DNA from: Planomicrobium sp. CPCC 101079
Lineage (GTDB): Bacteria > Bacillota > Bacilli > Bacillales_A > Planococcaceae
Direction: 5' to 3'
Assembly: GCF_007859275.1 (NCBI RefSeq)
Contig: NZ_VOHC01000028.1
Coordinates: 248,001 to 312,000, forward strand
DNA: 64,000 bases
Numbering within the stretch: the first letter of the stretch is position 1; each line of letters begins with the position of its first letter. The translations under genes were made by a program, and so were the position numbers. The notes under the pieces were generated by a model that saw nothing but the letters and a program-made list of their open reading frames with translations, made no database searches and was not told the DNA's origin. Of the stretch, positions 51,329 through 60,070 are shown one piece after another.

Positions 51329-51706
51329 ATGATTAATATTCAATTGCCAAAAGCAGACGTGACCATTACCCAGCGCAAACAGGAAATCAATGGCGATGAA
51401 CCGGTCATCAAACCGATTTACGGCTTCATCGATTTGCACGAGATTCCACGTGACAAAGGCGGCATCATCCAGTTTTTCAATCACAGCGGCGAGTTATTGT
51501 TTGTCGGAAAAGCCCGCAAACTTCGCCAACGAGTGAAAAAACACTTGGAAGATACCGTTTCACCATTGAAAAACCACCGCGAAGAAATTCACCGCATTTC
51601 AGTGACGATCGTTGAAGATCCGATGGAACGCGACATTTACGAAACTTATGTGATCAATACGCAAAAAGCAAAATATAACGTAGACAAAGTTTTCTACAAA
51701 GACTAA
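51329..51706 (+). CDS. GIY-YIG-like nuclease domain protein
   Basis: A 125-residue protein whose centre resembles the N-terminal GIY-YIG nuclease fold of UvrC. GIIQFFNHSGELLFVGKARKLRQRVKKHL (about 45-73) matches the GIY-YIG pattern G..Y.....G...YIGKA.nL..R...H. The catalytic glutamate may be in DPMERDIYETYVIN (about 99-112). It is shorter than UvrC and lacks UVR and RNase H domains. ATG at 51329 has TTAGAGGACGTG before it; the GTG at 51320 overlaps that site. Function unknown, DNA processing probable. Confidence 0.72.
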   Translation: MINIQLPKADVTITQRKQEINGDEPVIKPIYGFIDLHEIPRDKGGIIQFFNHSGELLFVGKARKLRQRVKKHLEDTVSPLKNHREEIHRISVTIVEDPMERDIYETYVINTQKAKYNVDKVFYKD

Positions 51707-51737
51707 AAAACGGGCTGCCATTGGCGCCCGTTTTTTC
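51705..51737 (+). terminator. Bidirectional terminator
   Basis: AAAAACGGGC / GCCCGTTTTTT stem between the GIY-YIG gene and the minus-strand GNAT gene. Confidence 0.82.
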
Positions 51738-51738
51738 T

Positions 51739-52161
51739 TTATGTAGTCAATCGCTTTTCAAAATAGTGGAAACTGTGTCCAGCCGGATGATCTTCAATTA
51801 TGCCAAATTCATTGAAGCCTAATTTTTTGTAGAGGCCTGGTGCTTGAAAGCTGAAAGTTTCCACAATCATTAACCGGCAGCTTATTGAACGGGCATAAGC
51901 TTCTATTTGCTCCATTAATTGCCTAGCAATTCCCTGTCCCCGTTCAGCCGCATCCACCCATAAAAAATCGATGTGCATATGCTGCCAGAAACTTGTGCCG
52001 GTCACGCCGCCGATAATGTCCCCATCATCGTTCCGAGCGATGAAACTCACTTGTTCACTCGGTGATTTTATCGCATCTGACAAGCTCGCCATATTGTGTT
52101 CAATCACTTTTGAACGGATAAATTCGCGGTCTTCCTGAACTTCCTGTTTGTTGATTTTCAT
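51739..52161 (-). CDS. GNAT family N-acetyltransferase
   Basis: A 140-residue acetyltransferase-like protein. The acetyl-CoA loop is [15 protein letters not shown] (about 75-89; the Q/R-GxGIA type) and the C-terminal end [34 protein letters not shown] (about 105-138) is a standard GNAT end. The ATG at 52161 follows AAAGGAG; an in-frame ATG ten codons upstream is unlikely. Resembles YafP/YjcF-like enzymes; substrate unknown. Confidence 0.87.
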   Translation of the reverse strand: MKINKQEVQEDREFIRSKVIEHNMASLSDAIKSPSEQVSFIARNDDGDIIGGVTGTSFWQHMHIDFLWVDAAERGQGIARQLMEQIEAYARSISCRLMIVETFSFQAPGLYKKLGFNEFGIIEDHPAGHSFHYFEKRLTT

Positions 52162-52300
52162 CTGTTTGCTCCTTTCTTTTCGCTTCTTCATTTTCTCATG
52201 TGTCCTCCTCCTTGTGAATGGGGCTGTGGAATTCAGGTTTTATTCGGCCGGCCAAAAGGGAATAACATCTTAATAAATTCTGTTTATTGGGGGAAATCAA

Positions 52301-53158
52301 ATGCAAGCTTATACAAAAGAATCATCCGATGGCCGGTGCGAAAGCGAGTATGGCACTTTGCGCCGCGCTGTCCTATGCCCTCCCCGTTTCATGGAAATCA
52401 AAGAAGTGATCAACGATGTACAAGAAGCGTATAAAGATGAAAACATCAATAATGAAAAAGCGTTGGCCCAGCATGCTGCATTTGTGGAAGCATTGCAAAA
52501 AAACGGAGTCGAGACCACGCTGCTTGAGCCGGCCCCTCAGTTTCCTGAACAAGTTTTTACTCGGGATATCGGCTTTGCAATTGGCGAAAAAGTTTTTATT
52601 GGCGCCATGGCTTCAGAAATCCGTCAAGGCGAAGAAAAAATATTGCTAAACTGGCTTACAGGCCATCGCATCACTTGTGAACAGCTTTTCGGCGAGCCAA
52701 TTGAAGGCGGCGACGTTCTCTTGGATCACAATAAGGCATTTGTCGGCATCAGTTCACGGACATCCGAACAAGTCATTCAAGAGCTGCAGCGAAAATTGCC
52801 CGACCGCCGCATAATGCCGATTCCTTTCGACGAGAAATATTTGCACCTTGATTGCGTCTTTAATATTCTGTCTCCTACAGAAGCCCTCATCTATCCAGAA
52901 GCTTTGAGCTCCAAGACCATCAATCTGCTTGCCGAATCTTATGACTTGATCCGTGTGAGCAGCGAAGAGCAGTTTTCTCTCGGCGTGAACGTTTTGTCTA
53001 TCGGAGAGAAGCGCGTTTTTAGCCAGCCGCAAAACGCGGGCGTCAATCGCCAGCTCGCCTCGCGCGGGTATCACGTGATTGAAGTCGACTTTTCGGAAAT
53101 CATCAAATCTGGCGGCGCCTTTCGCTGCTGCACAATGCCGGTTGTCCGGGAACCTTAA
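52301..53158 (+). CDS. Dimethylarginine dimethylaminohydrolase (DDAH)-family enzyme, YkgA-like
   Basis: Guanidine-modifying hydrolase of the amidinotransferase/DDAH superfamily, 285 residues. The acidic guanidine-binding motif is FTRDIGFAIG (about 86-95), EGGDVLLD (about 130-137), the His of the triad lies in YLHLDCVFNI (about 183-192), and the nucleophilic cysteine in SGGAFRCCTMP (C276/C277). It is homologous to B. subtilis YkgA. The substrate could be dimethylarginine or arginine, but its biological role is unknown. The terminator begins at the stop codon. Confidence 0.88.
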   Translation: MQAYTKESSDGRCESEYGTLRRAVLCPPRFMEIKEVINDVQEAYKDENINNEKALAQHAAFVEALQKNGVETTLLEPAPQFPEQVFTRDIGFAIGEKVFIGAMASEIRQGEEKILLNWLTGHRITCEQLFGEPIEGGDVLLDHNKAFVGISSRTSEQVIQELQRKLPDRRIMPIPFDEKYLHLDCVFNILSPTEALIYPEALSSKTINLLAESYDLIRVSSEEQFSLGVNVLSIGEKRVFSQPQNAGVNRQLASRGYHVIEVDFSEIIKSGGAFRCCTMPVVREP

Positions 53159-53193
53159 AAAAACCTGGCCCACTTTTGTGGGCCAGGTTTTTT
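53157..53193 (+). terminator. Rho-independent terminator
   Basis: AAAACCTGGCCCA / TGGGCCAGGTTTT stem followed by TTT; it starts at the stop codon of the DDAH-type gene. Confidence 0.88.
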
Positions 53194-53288
53194 AGTCGAT
53201 TGGATTTACTTTTCGAAATGGATAAAATACTTTCCGTTTTCTCTGAAATACTTTCTAAAATACGAAAATACTTTCCAATTCCCTTCCT

Positions 53289-53879
53289 TTACTTTACGCC
53301 AGCTTCCCGCTTCAATTCTGAAACAAAGCCCTTCAACAATTTTACTCCATCCGGCGTGCCAATCGATTCCGGATGAAATTGCAAGCCAAACACAGGATAA
53401 TCTCGGTGCTGGATTGCCATGATTGAATTATCATCCGTTGCAGCAGCTTGTACCTTGAAGCAATCCGGCAAAGTCGCTGCCTCAAGTACAAGAGAGTGAT
53501 AGCGCATCGCCGGCAGTGGTTGCGGCAAATTGGAAAACAGCCCTTCGTTTCGATGCTCCACGACCGACACTTTGCCGTGCCGAATAACGGGAGCTTGCAC
53601 GACATTTCCTCCGAACGCCGCCCCCAGCAGCTGGTGTCCAAGGCAAATGCCGAGCAGCGGAATGGATTTGTAGGTTTCCTGGATGAGCCGGATGGACTCC
53701 GGCAATGCATCCGGATGCCCCGGACCTGGCGATAAAATAATTGCTTCGGGTTTCTTTGCAAGAAGTTCTTCCACTGGGAGCTTGCCATAACGGACCACTT
53801 CCACTTCAACCCCCATCTCCGCAACTGCTTGGTAAATGTTGTACGTAAACGAATCGTAATGATCAATTAGTAAAATCAT
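53289..53879 (-). CDS. trpG: Anthranilate synthase component II, glutamine amidotransferase (TrpG/PabA type)
   Basis: Class I glutamine amidotransferase of 196 residues that supplies ammonia for anthranilate (or aminodeoxychorismate) synthesis. LILLIDHYDSFTYNI begins the protein, the catalytic cysteine is in GICLGHQLLGAAFGG (about 77-91, Cys near 79), and the His/Glu pair in LQFHPESIGTPDG (about 169-181). It overlaps component I by 4 bases. Under a tryptophan T-box, the role in tryptophan synthesis is favoured, but the subunit may also serve folate synthesis, as in B. subtilis. Confidence 0.92.
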   Translation of the reverse strand: MILLIDHYDSFTYNIYQAVAEMGVEVEVVRYGKLPVEELLAKKPEAIILSPGPGHPDALPESIRLIQETYKSIPLLGICLGHQLLGAAFGGNVVQAPVIRHGKVSVVEHRNEGLFSNLPQPLPAMRYHSLVLEAATLPDCFKVQAAATDDNSIMAIQHRDYPVFGLQFHPESIGTPDGVKLLKGFVSELKREAGVK

Positions 53880-55216
53880 CCGAACACCTCCGTTAATGAG
53901 CGTGCTTTGTGGAGCGTTTCTTCGTATTCCGCCTGCGGATCGGAATCATAGACGATGCCTGCTCCTGCCTGCACATGCACCTGTCCGTCTTTCATCACAA
54001 ACGTCCGGATGGCGAGCGCGACATCCAAGTTGCCGTTAAACCCAAAATACCCGATGGCGCCTCCGTATACCCCGCGCCGCTCTTCTTCAAATTGCTGAAT
54101 CAGCTGCATCGCCCGGACTTTCGGCGCGCCTGATACTGTACCGGCGGGCAAGCATGATACCAATGCATCAAGCGGATGCATTGCTCGGTTCAACTCGCCG
54201 GTCACTTCGGATACCAAGTGCATGACATGTTGATATCTTTCAATGGCCATGTATTTTGGAATGGCGACACTGCCGATTTCAGCGACGCGGCCGACGTCGT
54301 TGCGGCTAAGATCGACCAGCATTTGGTGTTCTGCCTGCTCTTTTTCATCATTCGCCAATTCAGTCGCCAGCATATCATCTTCCGCTTCCGTCTTTCCGCG
54401 CTTGCGCGTTCCGGCAATCGGATTGGTCACCATCCCACCATCACGGATTGTCAATAAGCTCTCAGGAGATGCACCCACGACTGTGTACTCATCAAATTCA
54501 ACAAAAAATTGATACGGCGATGGATTCTGCTTGCGCAATTTGCGGTACAGCGTGAAGGCATCTCCTTTATAAGAAGCCGATAAACGCTGCGACAGCACCA
54601 ATTGAAACACGTCCCCTTTGCGGATGTGGTCTTTCGCCTGCTCCACTTGGGCGCGGAACTTGGCCGCATCGGTTTTCGATTGGAATTGCAGCGGCTGCTG
54701 CTCATCGAATCCTATCGTCTTTTCAGGCATACTGAGTTCTTGTTCAATCTGGTCCAACTTATCTTCAAACGAAATGATCGTGACGTCGTTCTTTACATGA
54801 TCAAATACGACAAGAGTCTCGTATAGGTGCAAATGAAGATCCGGCATTTGCAGGCTGTTCTTTCTCGGTGCATCCACCGGTTCATAAGCTTGAATGGCAT
54901 CATAGCCGATATAGCCGAGCGCGCCTCCTGTAAACGGCAGCCCTTCTACTTGCGCCTCGTACTTCGGCATCCGGCTCTTCAACAGCTCCAGCGGTTTGCC
55001 GGCAAGTTCTGCCTTGCCGCCCGTCCGATAATCCACTTCGACCAAGCTGTTTCCCTCGCCGATAAAACTTTTTGATGGATCCGCACCGATAAATGAATAC
55101 CGTCCGGAAGCCGTCGTTTTCAGTGAACTTTCCAACAAGCATTTCCGAGGCCCCGTCAGCCGATTAAATACTGCAATCGGCGTCAATGAATCTCCATTAA
55201 TTTTCCTCATCTTCAT
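53876..55216 (-). CDS. trpE: Anthranilate synthase component I
   Basis: Chorismate-binding enzyme of 446 residues. The C-terminal two thirds is the chorismate domain with TNPIAGTRKRG (about 259-269; PIAGTR is the TrpE form, where PabB enzymes show KGTR), DLSRNDVGR (about 300-308), the catalytic histidine region HVMHLVSEVTG (about 330) and the GAPKVRAM motif (about 363-370). It heads trpE-trpG behind a T-box with Trp specifier. No trpDCFBA genes follow in this window: the next gene downstream is convergent. Component I binds tryptophan as inhibitor in most relatives, but LLES near 28-31 is the only visible part of that site. Confidence 0.92.
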   Translation of the reverse strand: MKMRKINGDSLTPIAVFNRLTGPRKCLLESSLKTTASGRYSFIGADPSKSFIGEGNSLVEVDYRTGGKAELAGKPLELLKSRMPKYEAQVEGLPFTGGALGYIGYDAIQAYEPVDAPRKNSLQMPDLHLHLYETLVVFDHVKNDVTIISFEDKLDQIEQELSMPEKTIGFDEQQPLQFQSKTDAAKFRAQVEQAKDHIRKGDVFQLVLSQRLSASYKGDAFTLYRKLRKQNPSPYQFFVEFDEYTVVGASPESLLTIRDGGMVTNPIAGTRKRGKTEAEDDMLATELANDEKEQAEHQMLVDLSRNDVGRVAEIGSVAIPKYMAIERYQHVMHLVSEVTGELNRAMHPLDALVSCLPAGTVSGAPKVRAMQLIQQFEEERRGVYGGAIGYFGFNGNLDVALAIRTFVMKDGQVHVQAGAGIVYDSDPQAEYEETLHKARSLTEVFG

Positions 55217-55249
55217 CTCTGCTCATCTCCTTATCACTCGCTGGACAAT

Positions 55250-55487
55250 AAAAAAGTCCCCTGCCAGGAACAGAAACATTCCTTAGCAGAGGACGGATTG
55301 ACCGCGGTACCACCTCACGTTAAAGCTGACACAGCTTTCCCTTGATCCCCAGTAACGCGGGGTGACGAATTCCGCTAATCAACGTTCACGGAATCTCTCA
55401 TAAGCCCATTCACGCATATTCCCCGCCAGTTCCCACCCGCCACTGGCTCTCTTTGAGAGGTTGATGATGCGCTACTCTTCTTATTCA
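55250..55487 (-). promoter_or_regulatory. T-box riboswitch, tryptophan specifier, controlling trpE-trpG
   Basis: Read on the minus strand, the T-box sequence AGGTGGTACCGCGGT is at 55301-55315. It is followed by a terminator (GTCCTCTGC... GCAGGGGAC, 55253-55294, then poly-T). Stem I starts near 55487 with GAATAAGAAGAGTAGCGCAT; the base ATAAG pairs with CTTAT near 55400 and GCGCAT pairs with ATGCGT (55412-55417). The unpaired GAATGGG between these helices holds TGG, the specifier, at 55406-55408, so the leader senses uncharged tRNA-Trp and allows readthrough when tryptophan is short. Confidence 0.9.
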
Positions 55488-55574
55488 GCGATTTGCTCAG
55501 CTATGCTCAACTCAACTAGACTATGGCGATGCCGCTCCCGGCACCTCTACCATCCGTCCAAAAAGGTTGAACCC

Positions 55575-55603
55575 ATCTTATGCGATATCGCGCAACTTGT
55601 CAA
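55575..55603 (-). promoter_or_regulatory. SigA promoter of the T-box/trpEG transcript
   Basis: Minus-strand TTGACA (55598-55603), 17-base spacer, TAAGAT (55575-55580): near-consensus. The predicted transcription start is about 80 bases upstream of stem I of the T-box. Confidence 0.85.
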
Positions 55604-55702
55604 TAGAATTATTTTAGTTATTCGATAATTTTGTCTTTAGGTGCATCTATAAGGTATTCTAGGTATGAGGGGAAGTTTCAAAAAAGACGAGGAGGAACAA
55701 AG

Positions 55703-56962
55703 ATGAAAAAAAAGTATTCTTCTGTGGTGCTTACACTCTTAGCCGTACTATTGATTCTTTCTGGATGTGCCGGCGAAAGCACCAGCAACAGCAGCAGTGA
55801 AGGCGGGTCAAAAACGCAAATCAACTTTATGCACTGGCGTGGTGAAGACAAGGCCGTATTAGACGAAATCATTGCTGAATTTGAAAAAGAAAATCCAGAC
55901 ATTGCAGTTGAAATGACCATTTATCCATCCGACCAATACATGGCGACTGCCCAACGTATGCTCCAGGAAGGTTCAACTGGAGATGTTTTTGCGTCATTTC
56001 CTGGTTCCCAATTTGAATCACTTCAAAGCGCCGGAGTCTTTGAAGATTTAAGCGGAGAAGCATTTGTTTCTAACTTTGATGAAAACTTAATCAGCGTAGG
56101 TCAGCAAGACGGCAAACAGCTGGCTCTGCCCTATCAGCTAGTTTTCAATATGCCAATCTACAACAAAGCGATGTTTGAAGAACTGGGCCTCGAAGTTCCA
56201 AAAAGCTGGTCTGAGTTCCAAGCGCTTTGTGACACTTTGCTTGAAAATGGCATTACCCCTATCGCTTTCCCGGGAGCGGATATTGGACCAAACCAATTTA
56301 TGAACAGTATGATGATGAATAATGCTCCTGATGAAGAAATCTTTGCTAAATTGCAAAGCGGCGAAGAACAATTGACCAACGAATGGTGGGTCAAAACGCT
56401 AGAAGATTTCCAGTTGCTTGAACAAAAAGGATATATCCAAGAAAATGCACTAGGTACGAACCAAGATGCGGCAATGCAAATGGTAGCGAGTGAAGAAGCA
56501 GCGATGCTTGCAACAGGATCTTACCATATGGCTTCTCTTATTGGTTTGAATCCGGATCTTGAATTGGATTTGCTTGCCCCTATCACAGTGGAAGAAAGCG
56601 AAGCCCAATATGAGGGCATCAACACAGCGACATTCATGCTTGCTGTCAACAGCAATTCCGAGAAAAAAGAGCAAGCGAAAAAGTTCATCGAATTTCTCAG
56701 CCAACCGGAAAATGCATCGAAATATGCCAATGAAACCGGTCAGCATTTGACAGTTAAAGACGTCAATTATGAAACTGAAGAGCTGAAAAATACGGCATAC
56801 TGGATCGACGAAAGAAAAACGAGATTCCAACCTCGCTTTTTAATCACAAATGCTCAAGTTGAAGATGCTGTACTCAGCTCGATTGAAGACGTATTGGGCG
56901 GAGCAGACCCAATGGATGCAGCAAAAGCTGCCCAGAAAATCGTAGACGAAAACAGGGAATGA
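55703..56962 (+). CDS. Sugar ABC transporter substrate-binding lipoprotein
   Basis: Extracellular solute-binding protein family 1 of 419 residues, lipid-anchored (signal ending LSGCAGE, cysteine near residue 22). INFMHWRGEDKAVLDEIIAEFEKENPDIAVEM (about 43-74) is the typical N-terminal lobe of sugar-binding proteins, with the C-lobe WSEFQALCDTLLENGITPI. The ATG at 55703 follows GAGGAGG; the frame extends upstream without a site. First gene of a three-gene importer. The bound sugar cannot be read; oligosaccharides are common in the family. Confidence 0.92.
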   Translation: MKKKYSSVVLTLLAVLLILSGCAGESTSNSSSEGGSKTQINFMHWRGEDKAVLDEIIAEFEKENPDIAVEMTIYPSDQYMATAQRMLQEGSTGDVFASFPGSQFESLQSAGVFEDLSGEAFVSNFDENLISVGQQDGKQLALPYQLVFNMPIYNKAMFEELGLEVPKSWSEFQALCDTLLENGITPIAFPGADIGPNQFMNSMMMNNAPDEEIFAKLQSGEEQLTNEWWVKTLEDFQLLEQKGYIQENALGTNQDAAMQMVASEEAAMLATGSYHMASLIGLNPDLELDLLAPITVEESEAQYEGINTATFMLAVNSNSEKKEQAKKFIEFLSQPENASKYANETGQHLTVKDVNYETEELKNTAYWIDERKTRFQPRFLITNAQVEDAVLSSIEDVLGGADPMDAAKAAQKIVDENRE

Positions 56963-56966
56963 TTGC

Positions 56967-57842
56967 ATGAAAATTTCAAAATCCATCTATTTATTTTTTA
57001 TCCCAGGGTTTATCCTTTATAGTATTTTCTTTATCTACCCGACCTTAAGTGCGTTGTTTTATTCATTCACAAACTGGGACGGATTCAGTCCGTCTTTCCA
57101 GTTTGTCGGTTTGGATAACTACAGCCGCGCATTTACAGGAGATTCTATTTTTATAAAATCTATTGGAAATAACTTGCAATTCATGTTGGTTGTAGTGATT
57201 CTCCAAACAATGGTAGCCCTTGCCTTTGCGTTGATTGTCCTGAAAAATACCAAAACAACGATTTTTTTGCGGGCACTGTACTTTTTCCCGACAATTTTGT
57301 CGTCTGTTTCGGTTGCATTCATTTGGTCGTTCATCTACGACCCTTCGCTTGGTATTTTGAACCAGCTCCTAGAGTTGGCAGGGCTTGGTTTCTTGGCTCA
57401 AAACTGGCTTGGGAACGCTGATATGGCCATCTATTCATTAGCAATAACACAAGTCTGGTTCCATGCTGGACAAATGCTAATCATCTTTGTAGCAGGGTTG
57501 CAAGCTATCCCGCAAGATTTGTATGAGGTAGCGAAAATCGAAGGAGCAAGCAAATGGCAGACGTTTAGAAAAGTGACTTGGCCGCTGCTTGCCCCTTCCG
57601 CTACAATTGTTGTGGCGTATACGACCATTCAATCGTTCAAGGCCTTTGACTTGGTCTTTGCCATGACTCGCGGCGGTCCAAACAACTCAACGGAAATCAT
57701 CGCTACGTATATCTATGAGGTGGCCTTCCGTGGCTTTCAATTTGGTTATGCAAGCGCCATTTCTGTTATATTCATGGTCATCATTGCCATTATTACATTT
57801 TTACAATTCAAGGCACTGCGATCGGACCGCATATCTTATTAG
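56967..57842 (+). CDS. Sugar ABC transporter permease, MalF/UgpA type
   Basis: First permease of the importer, 291 residues, six membrane segments. The EAA loop that touches the ATPase is EVAKIEGASKWQTFRKVTWPLLAP (about 190-213). It begins 4 bases after the binding-protein stop, so translation is coupled. The N-terminal sequence FFIPGFILYSIFFIYPTLSALFYSFTNWDGFSP (about 11-43) is characteristic. Confidence 0.92.
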   Translation: MKISKSIYLFFIPGFILYSIFFIYPTLSALFYSFTNWDGFSPSFQFVGLDNYSRAFTGDSIFIKSIGNNLQFMLVVVILQTMVALAFALIVLKNTKTTIFLRALYFFPTILSSVSVAFIWSFIYDPSLGILNQLLELAGLGFLAQNWLGNADMAIYSLAITQVWFHAGQMLIIFVAGLQAIPQDLYEVAKIEGASKWQTFRKVTWPLLAPSATIVVAYTTIQSFKAFDLVFAMTRGGPNNSTEIIATYIYEVAFRGFQFGYASAISVIFMVIIAIITFLQFKALRSDRISY

Positions 57843-57860
57843 TGAAAGGAGGACAACAAT

Positions 57861-58670
57861 GTGCTTTTCCGAAAATTCTCTCTTGCCGTCTATGCATTGT
57901 TGATCTTAATTCCGTTGCTGGTCGTTGTGCTGACTTCCGTTAAGACACTTCAGCAAACGTTCGCCAACCCACTAGGAATTCCAGAGGGCGGACTGCAATT
58001 CAATAACTACGTCAACATTTTCCAGGAACAGACGATGGCGGGCTATTTTATGAACAGTTCCATCGTCACGTTATTTTCCGTTTCGCTCACGCTGCTTTTT
58101 GCAGCTATGATCGCTTACGGCATTACCCGGCTCAACAATTGGTTTGGCAATCTTTTGTTCTTGTTATTTACTTTGGGGATGATGGTTCCAGCGCAAGTAA
58201 GCATGGTTCCTCTTTACTCATTAATGCTTGATCTAAATTTGACGAATAGCCTAGTCGGGCTGATTCTCGTCAACATCGCGACAACGCTTCCGATTGCAGT
58301 CTTTATCTTGACAGGCTTTATGAAGACACTGCCGAAAGAATTGTTCGAAGCTTCAACAATGGACGGGGCGGGTAATTGGAAAGTGTTTACGACTATCGTC
58401 GTCCCATTATCCTTGCCATCTTTATCGGCAACTGCCATTTTCCTGTTCGTGATGCACTGGAACGATTTGCTGTATCCGCTCTTGTTCATCACGGACAACG
58501 CGTATAAAACCTTGCCGCTTGCTTTGCTTGAATTCCAAGGGCAATACGCCACCAACTATCCGATGCTTTTCACAGGAGTTATCATTGCTTCGGCCCCGAT
58601 GGTCGTTGCATACATTTTCCTTCAACGGTTCTTTGTCGCCGGCATAACTGCAGGCGCAGTAAAAGGCTAG
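57861..58670 (+). CDS. Sugar ABC transporter permease, MalG type
   Basis: Second permease, 269 residues, six membrane segments, with the EAA loop ELFEASTMDGAGNWKVFTTIVVPLSLP (about 159-185). The start is GTG at 57861, 9 bases after AAAGGAGG; the nearby ATG at 57859 is in another frame and gives only a short peptide. No ATPase gene follows; importers of this group often share an MsmX-type ATPase encoded elsewhere. A terminator follows the stop. Confidence 0.92.
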   Translation: MLFRKFSLAVYALLILIPLLVVVLTSVKTLQQTFANPLGIPEGGLQFNNYVNIFQEQTMAGYFMNSSIVTLFSVSLTLLFAAMIAYGITRLNNWFGNLLFLLFTLGMMVPAQVSMVPLYSLMLDLNLTNSLVGLILVNIATTLPIAVFILTGFMKTLPKELFEASTMDGAGNWKVFTTIVVPLSLPSLSATAIFLFVMHWNDLLYPLLFITDNAYKTLPLALLEFQGQYATNYPMLFTGVIIASAPMVVAYIFLQRFFVAGITAGAVKG

Positions 58671-58673
58671 ACA

Positions 58674-58718
58674 AAAAGCTGATGTCCCGCTCTTGCCAAA
58701 GCGGAACATCAGCTTTTT
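58674..58718 (+). terminator. Bidirectional terminator after the sugar transporter operon
   Basis: AAAAGCTGATGTCCCGC / GCGGAACATCAGCTTTT stem with poly-A/T flanks; also close to the minus-strand gene ending at 58722. Confidence 0.87.
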
Positions 58719-58721
58719 TTG

Positions 58722-59153
58722 TTACCACAATACCGGTTTATCCACCATGAACCAAAGCATCAACAGCAGGAGAAAAATATAAATCCATAAAGACCGGTTT
58801 AATTTTTTGACGAGCACAGCTTGATCGGCCTCCGCTTCATCAAACTTCCGCAACACCGGCGTAAAGGCGCGGGCCAGGAAAAAAATCGATGCAAACATGA
58901 CCGCCAGCGTCAAAACAACCCATGAAGCCGACCATTGCCATGCGCTTTGCCAGATCAGCAAAGCGCCGCTGGCCACTAAAACATGTCCAGCATGTTTAAC
59001 GAGGCGGGTAGCTGATTTAAAAGTAGCTATGTGCGCATGCAGAACTTCACCTCGTGCCGACTCCATCCGCTTAACCAGCGGAACCAGTACAAAAAAAGGA
59101 CCGATTGATAAAACAGCACTCATAGTGTGAGCGTATAAGAGAATAGAGTACAT
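58722..59153 (-). CDS. Four-helix integral membrane protein, DUF2269-like
   Basis: Membrane protein of 143 residues with four hydrophobic segments at about 2-25, 52-70, 77-97 and 122-140 and short charged loops. The pattern YSILLYAHTMSAVLSIGPFFVLVPL (about 2-26) has a conserved histidine, like heme or quinone-related membrane proteins (DUF2269/CopD-like families), but no function is assigned. It lies 6 bases after the ASCH gene and probably shares a transcript with it. Confidence in coding is high; in family low. Confidence 0.78.
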   Translation of the reverse strand: MYSILLYAHTMSAVLSIGPFFVLVPLVKRMESARGEVLHAHIATFKSATRLVKHAGHVLVASGALLIWQSAWQWSASWVVLTLAVMFASIFFLARAFTPVLRKFDEAEADQAVLVKKLNRSLWIYIFLLLLMLWFMVDKPVLW

Positions 59154-59159
59154 CGCTTA

Positions 59160-59531
59160 CTACTCTCCGGATACCGGACTGAATTCATGGACCCAAACGT
59201 TCATATCCGATGTCCATGGCATGCCCGGATGAAACGACAAAATCGTTTGCTTATATGCTTCAACGCTGTCATAGCCTTCCTGCATCGCCATTTTGTCCGT
59301 CAGTTCACCGAGAGTTTGGCGATAGACGCGCTCTACTTTGAACGTTTGCCCTTCAAGAACCATAATTTCCCCGGCATCCGCATACCGGCCGTTGCGCCGG
59401 GTCGCTGTTTTCTTGCCAGCTAATACTTTTTCTACATCTCTTTTATTCGTGACCAATCGCTCGATGCTGCATGTTTTTGGCGGCAGCCCGCTATTTAACG
59501 TTTCTGTCATTGCTTTACCCAACCTTTCCAT
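59160..59531 (-). CDS. ASCH-domain RNA-binding-like protein
   Basis: A 123-residue (or 116 if translation begins at the ATG at 59510) protein with an ASCH fold, a beta-barrel related to PUA domains. TNKRDVEKVLAGKKTATRRNGRYADAGEIMVLEGQTFKVERVY is the typical core, with the K/R-rich turn KKTATRRNGRY that often binds nucleotides or RNA. Neither start has a strong ribosome-binding site. Gene is 6 bases before the membrane protein gene on the same strand. Function is unknown; roles in RNA or nucleoside chemistry are known for some ASCH proteins. Confidence 0.8.
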   Translation of the reverse strand: MERLGKAMTETLNSGLPPKTCSIERLVTNKRDVEKVLAGKKTATRRNGRYADAGEIMVLEGQTFKVERVYRQTLGELTDKMAMQEGYDSVEAYKQTILSFHPGMPWTSDMNVWVHEFSPVSGE

Positions 59532-59633
59532 AATCCCTTTAACATTATAGCGAAAAATTGCATCTACTTGGCTCTTTCTTATAGTGAAAAAGGATTCTAT
59601 CGAACTTTAAGCGAATAAACAAAAAGAATCGAT

Positions 59634-60027
59634 ATGCCAAAAAAAGGGAATATCTTTTTTATCCGCCAGCCATTCGATGAATTTTTGGAGATGAAGTATG
59701 AGCGGACAACCGAAAATAGCGTCAAAGTGACATTGCCGGTCAACCCCTTATTTGTCAATAGCATCGGCGTTATCCGCGGAGGCATCATTTCCGCACTTGC
59801 GGATGTTGCCCTATTCAACACAGTAGTTCCAGATACAAAGGGCAAACAAACTGTTGTAACGGTCGATTTGTCAGTGACCTTTTTAAAAGCTGCGAAATCC
59901 GATTTTTTGACAGCCGCGCATATTCGCAGTCGAAAAAGGGCGCAACCTTACTCATGCCGATTGCATGAGCCACGATGATCAAGACAATCTCATCGCCAAA
60001 GCAAAAGCTGTTCTTTTCAACAATTGA
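59634..60027 (+). pseudogene. PaaI-type thioesterase gene with internal frameshift
   Basis: Hotdog thioesterase reading frame broken by a frameshift near 59910-59920. The first part (59634 to about 59910) reads a PaaI-type protein: FVNSIGVIRGGIISALADVALFNTVV, then VTVDLSVTFLKAAKSDFLTA. After the shift, the frame continues with AVEKGRNLTHADCMSHDDQ and AKAKAVLFNN, the normal C-terminus, ending in TGA at 60025-60027. In frame one the product would stop early with a shuffled tail (SRKRAQPYSC). Two bases are most simply missing after GACAGCCG. A sequencing error is possible. The ATG at 59634 lacks a good ribosome-binding site. Terminator follows directly. Confidence 0.75.
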
Positions 60028-60028
60028 G

Positions 60029-60067
60029 AAGGATTCAAAAGCTTGCTGCTTTTGAATCCTTCTTTTC
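60029..60067 (+). terminator. Terminator after the PaaI-type gene
   Basis: AAGGATTCAAAAGC / GCTTTTGAATCCTT perfect stem followed by CTTTTCG; also near the end of the minus-strand gene at 60071. Confidence 0.85.
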
Positions 60068-60070
60068 GTT

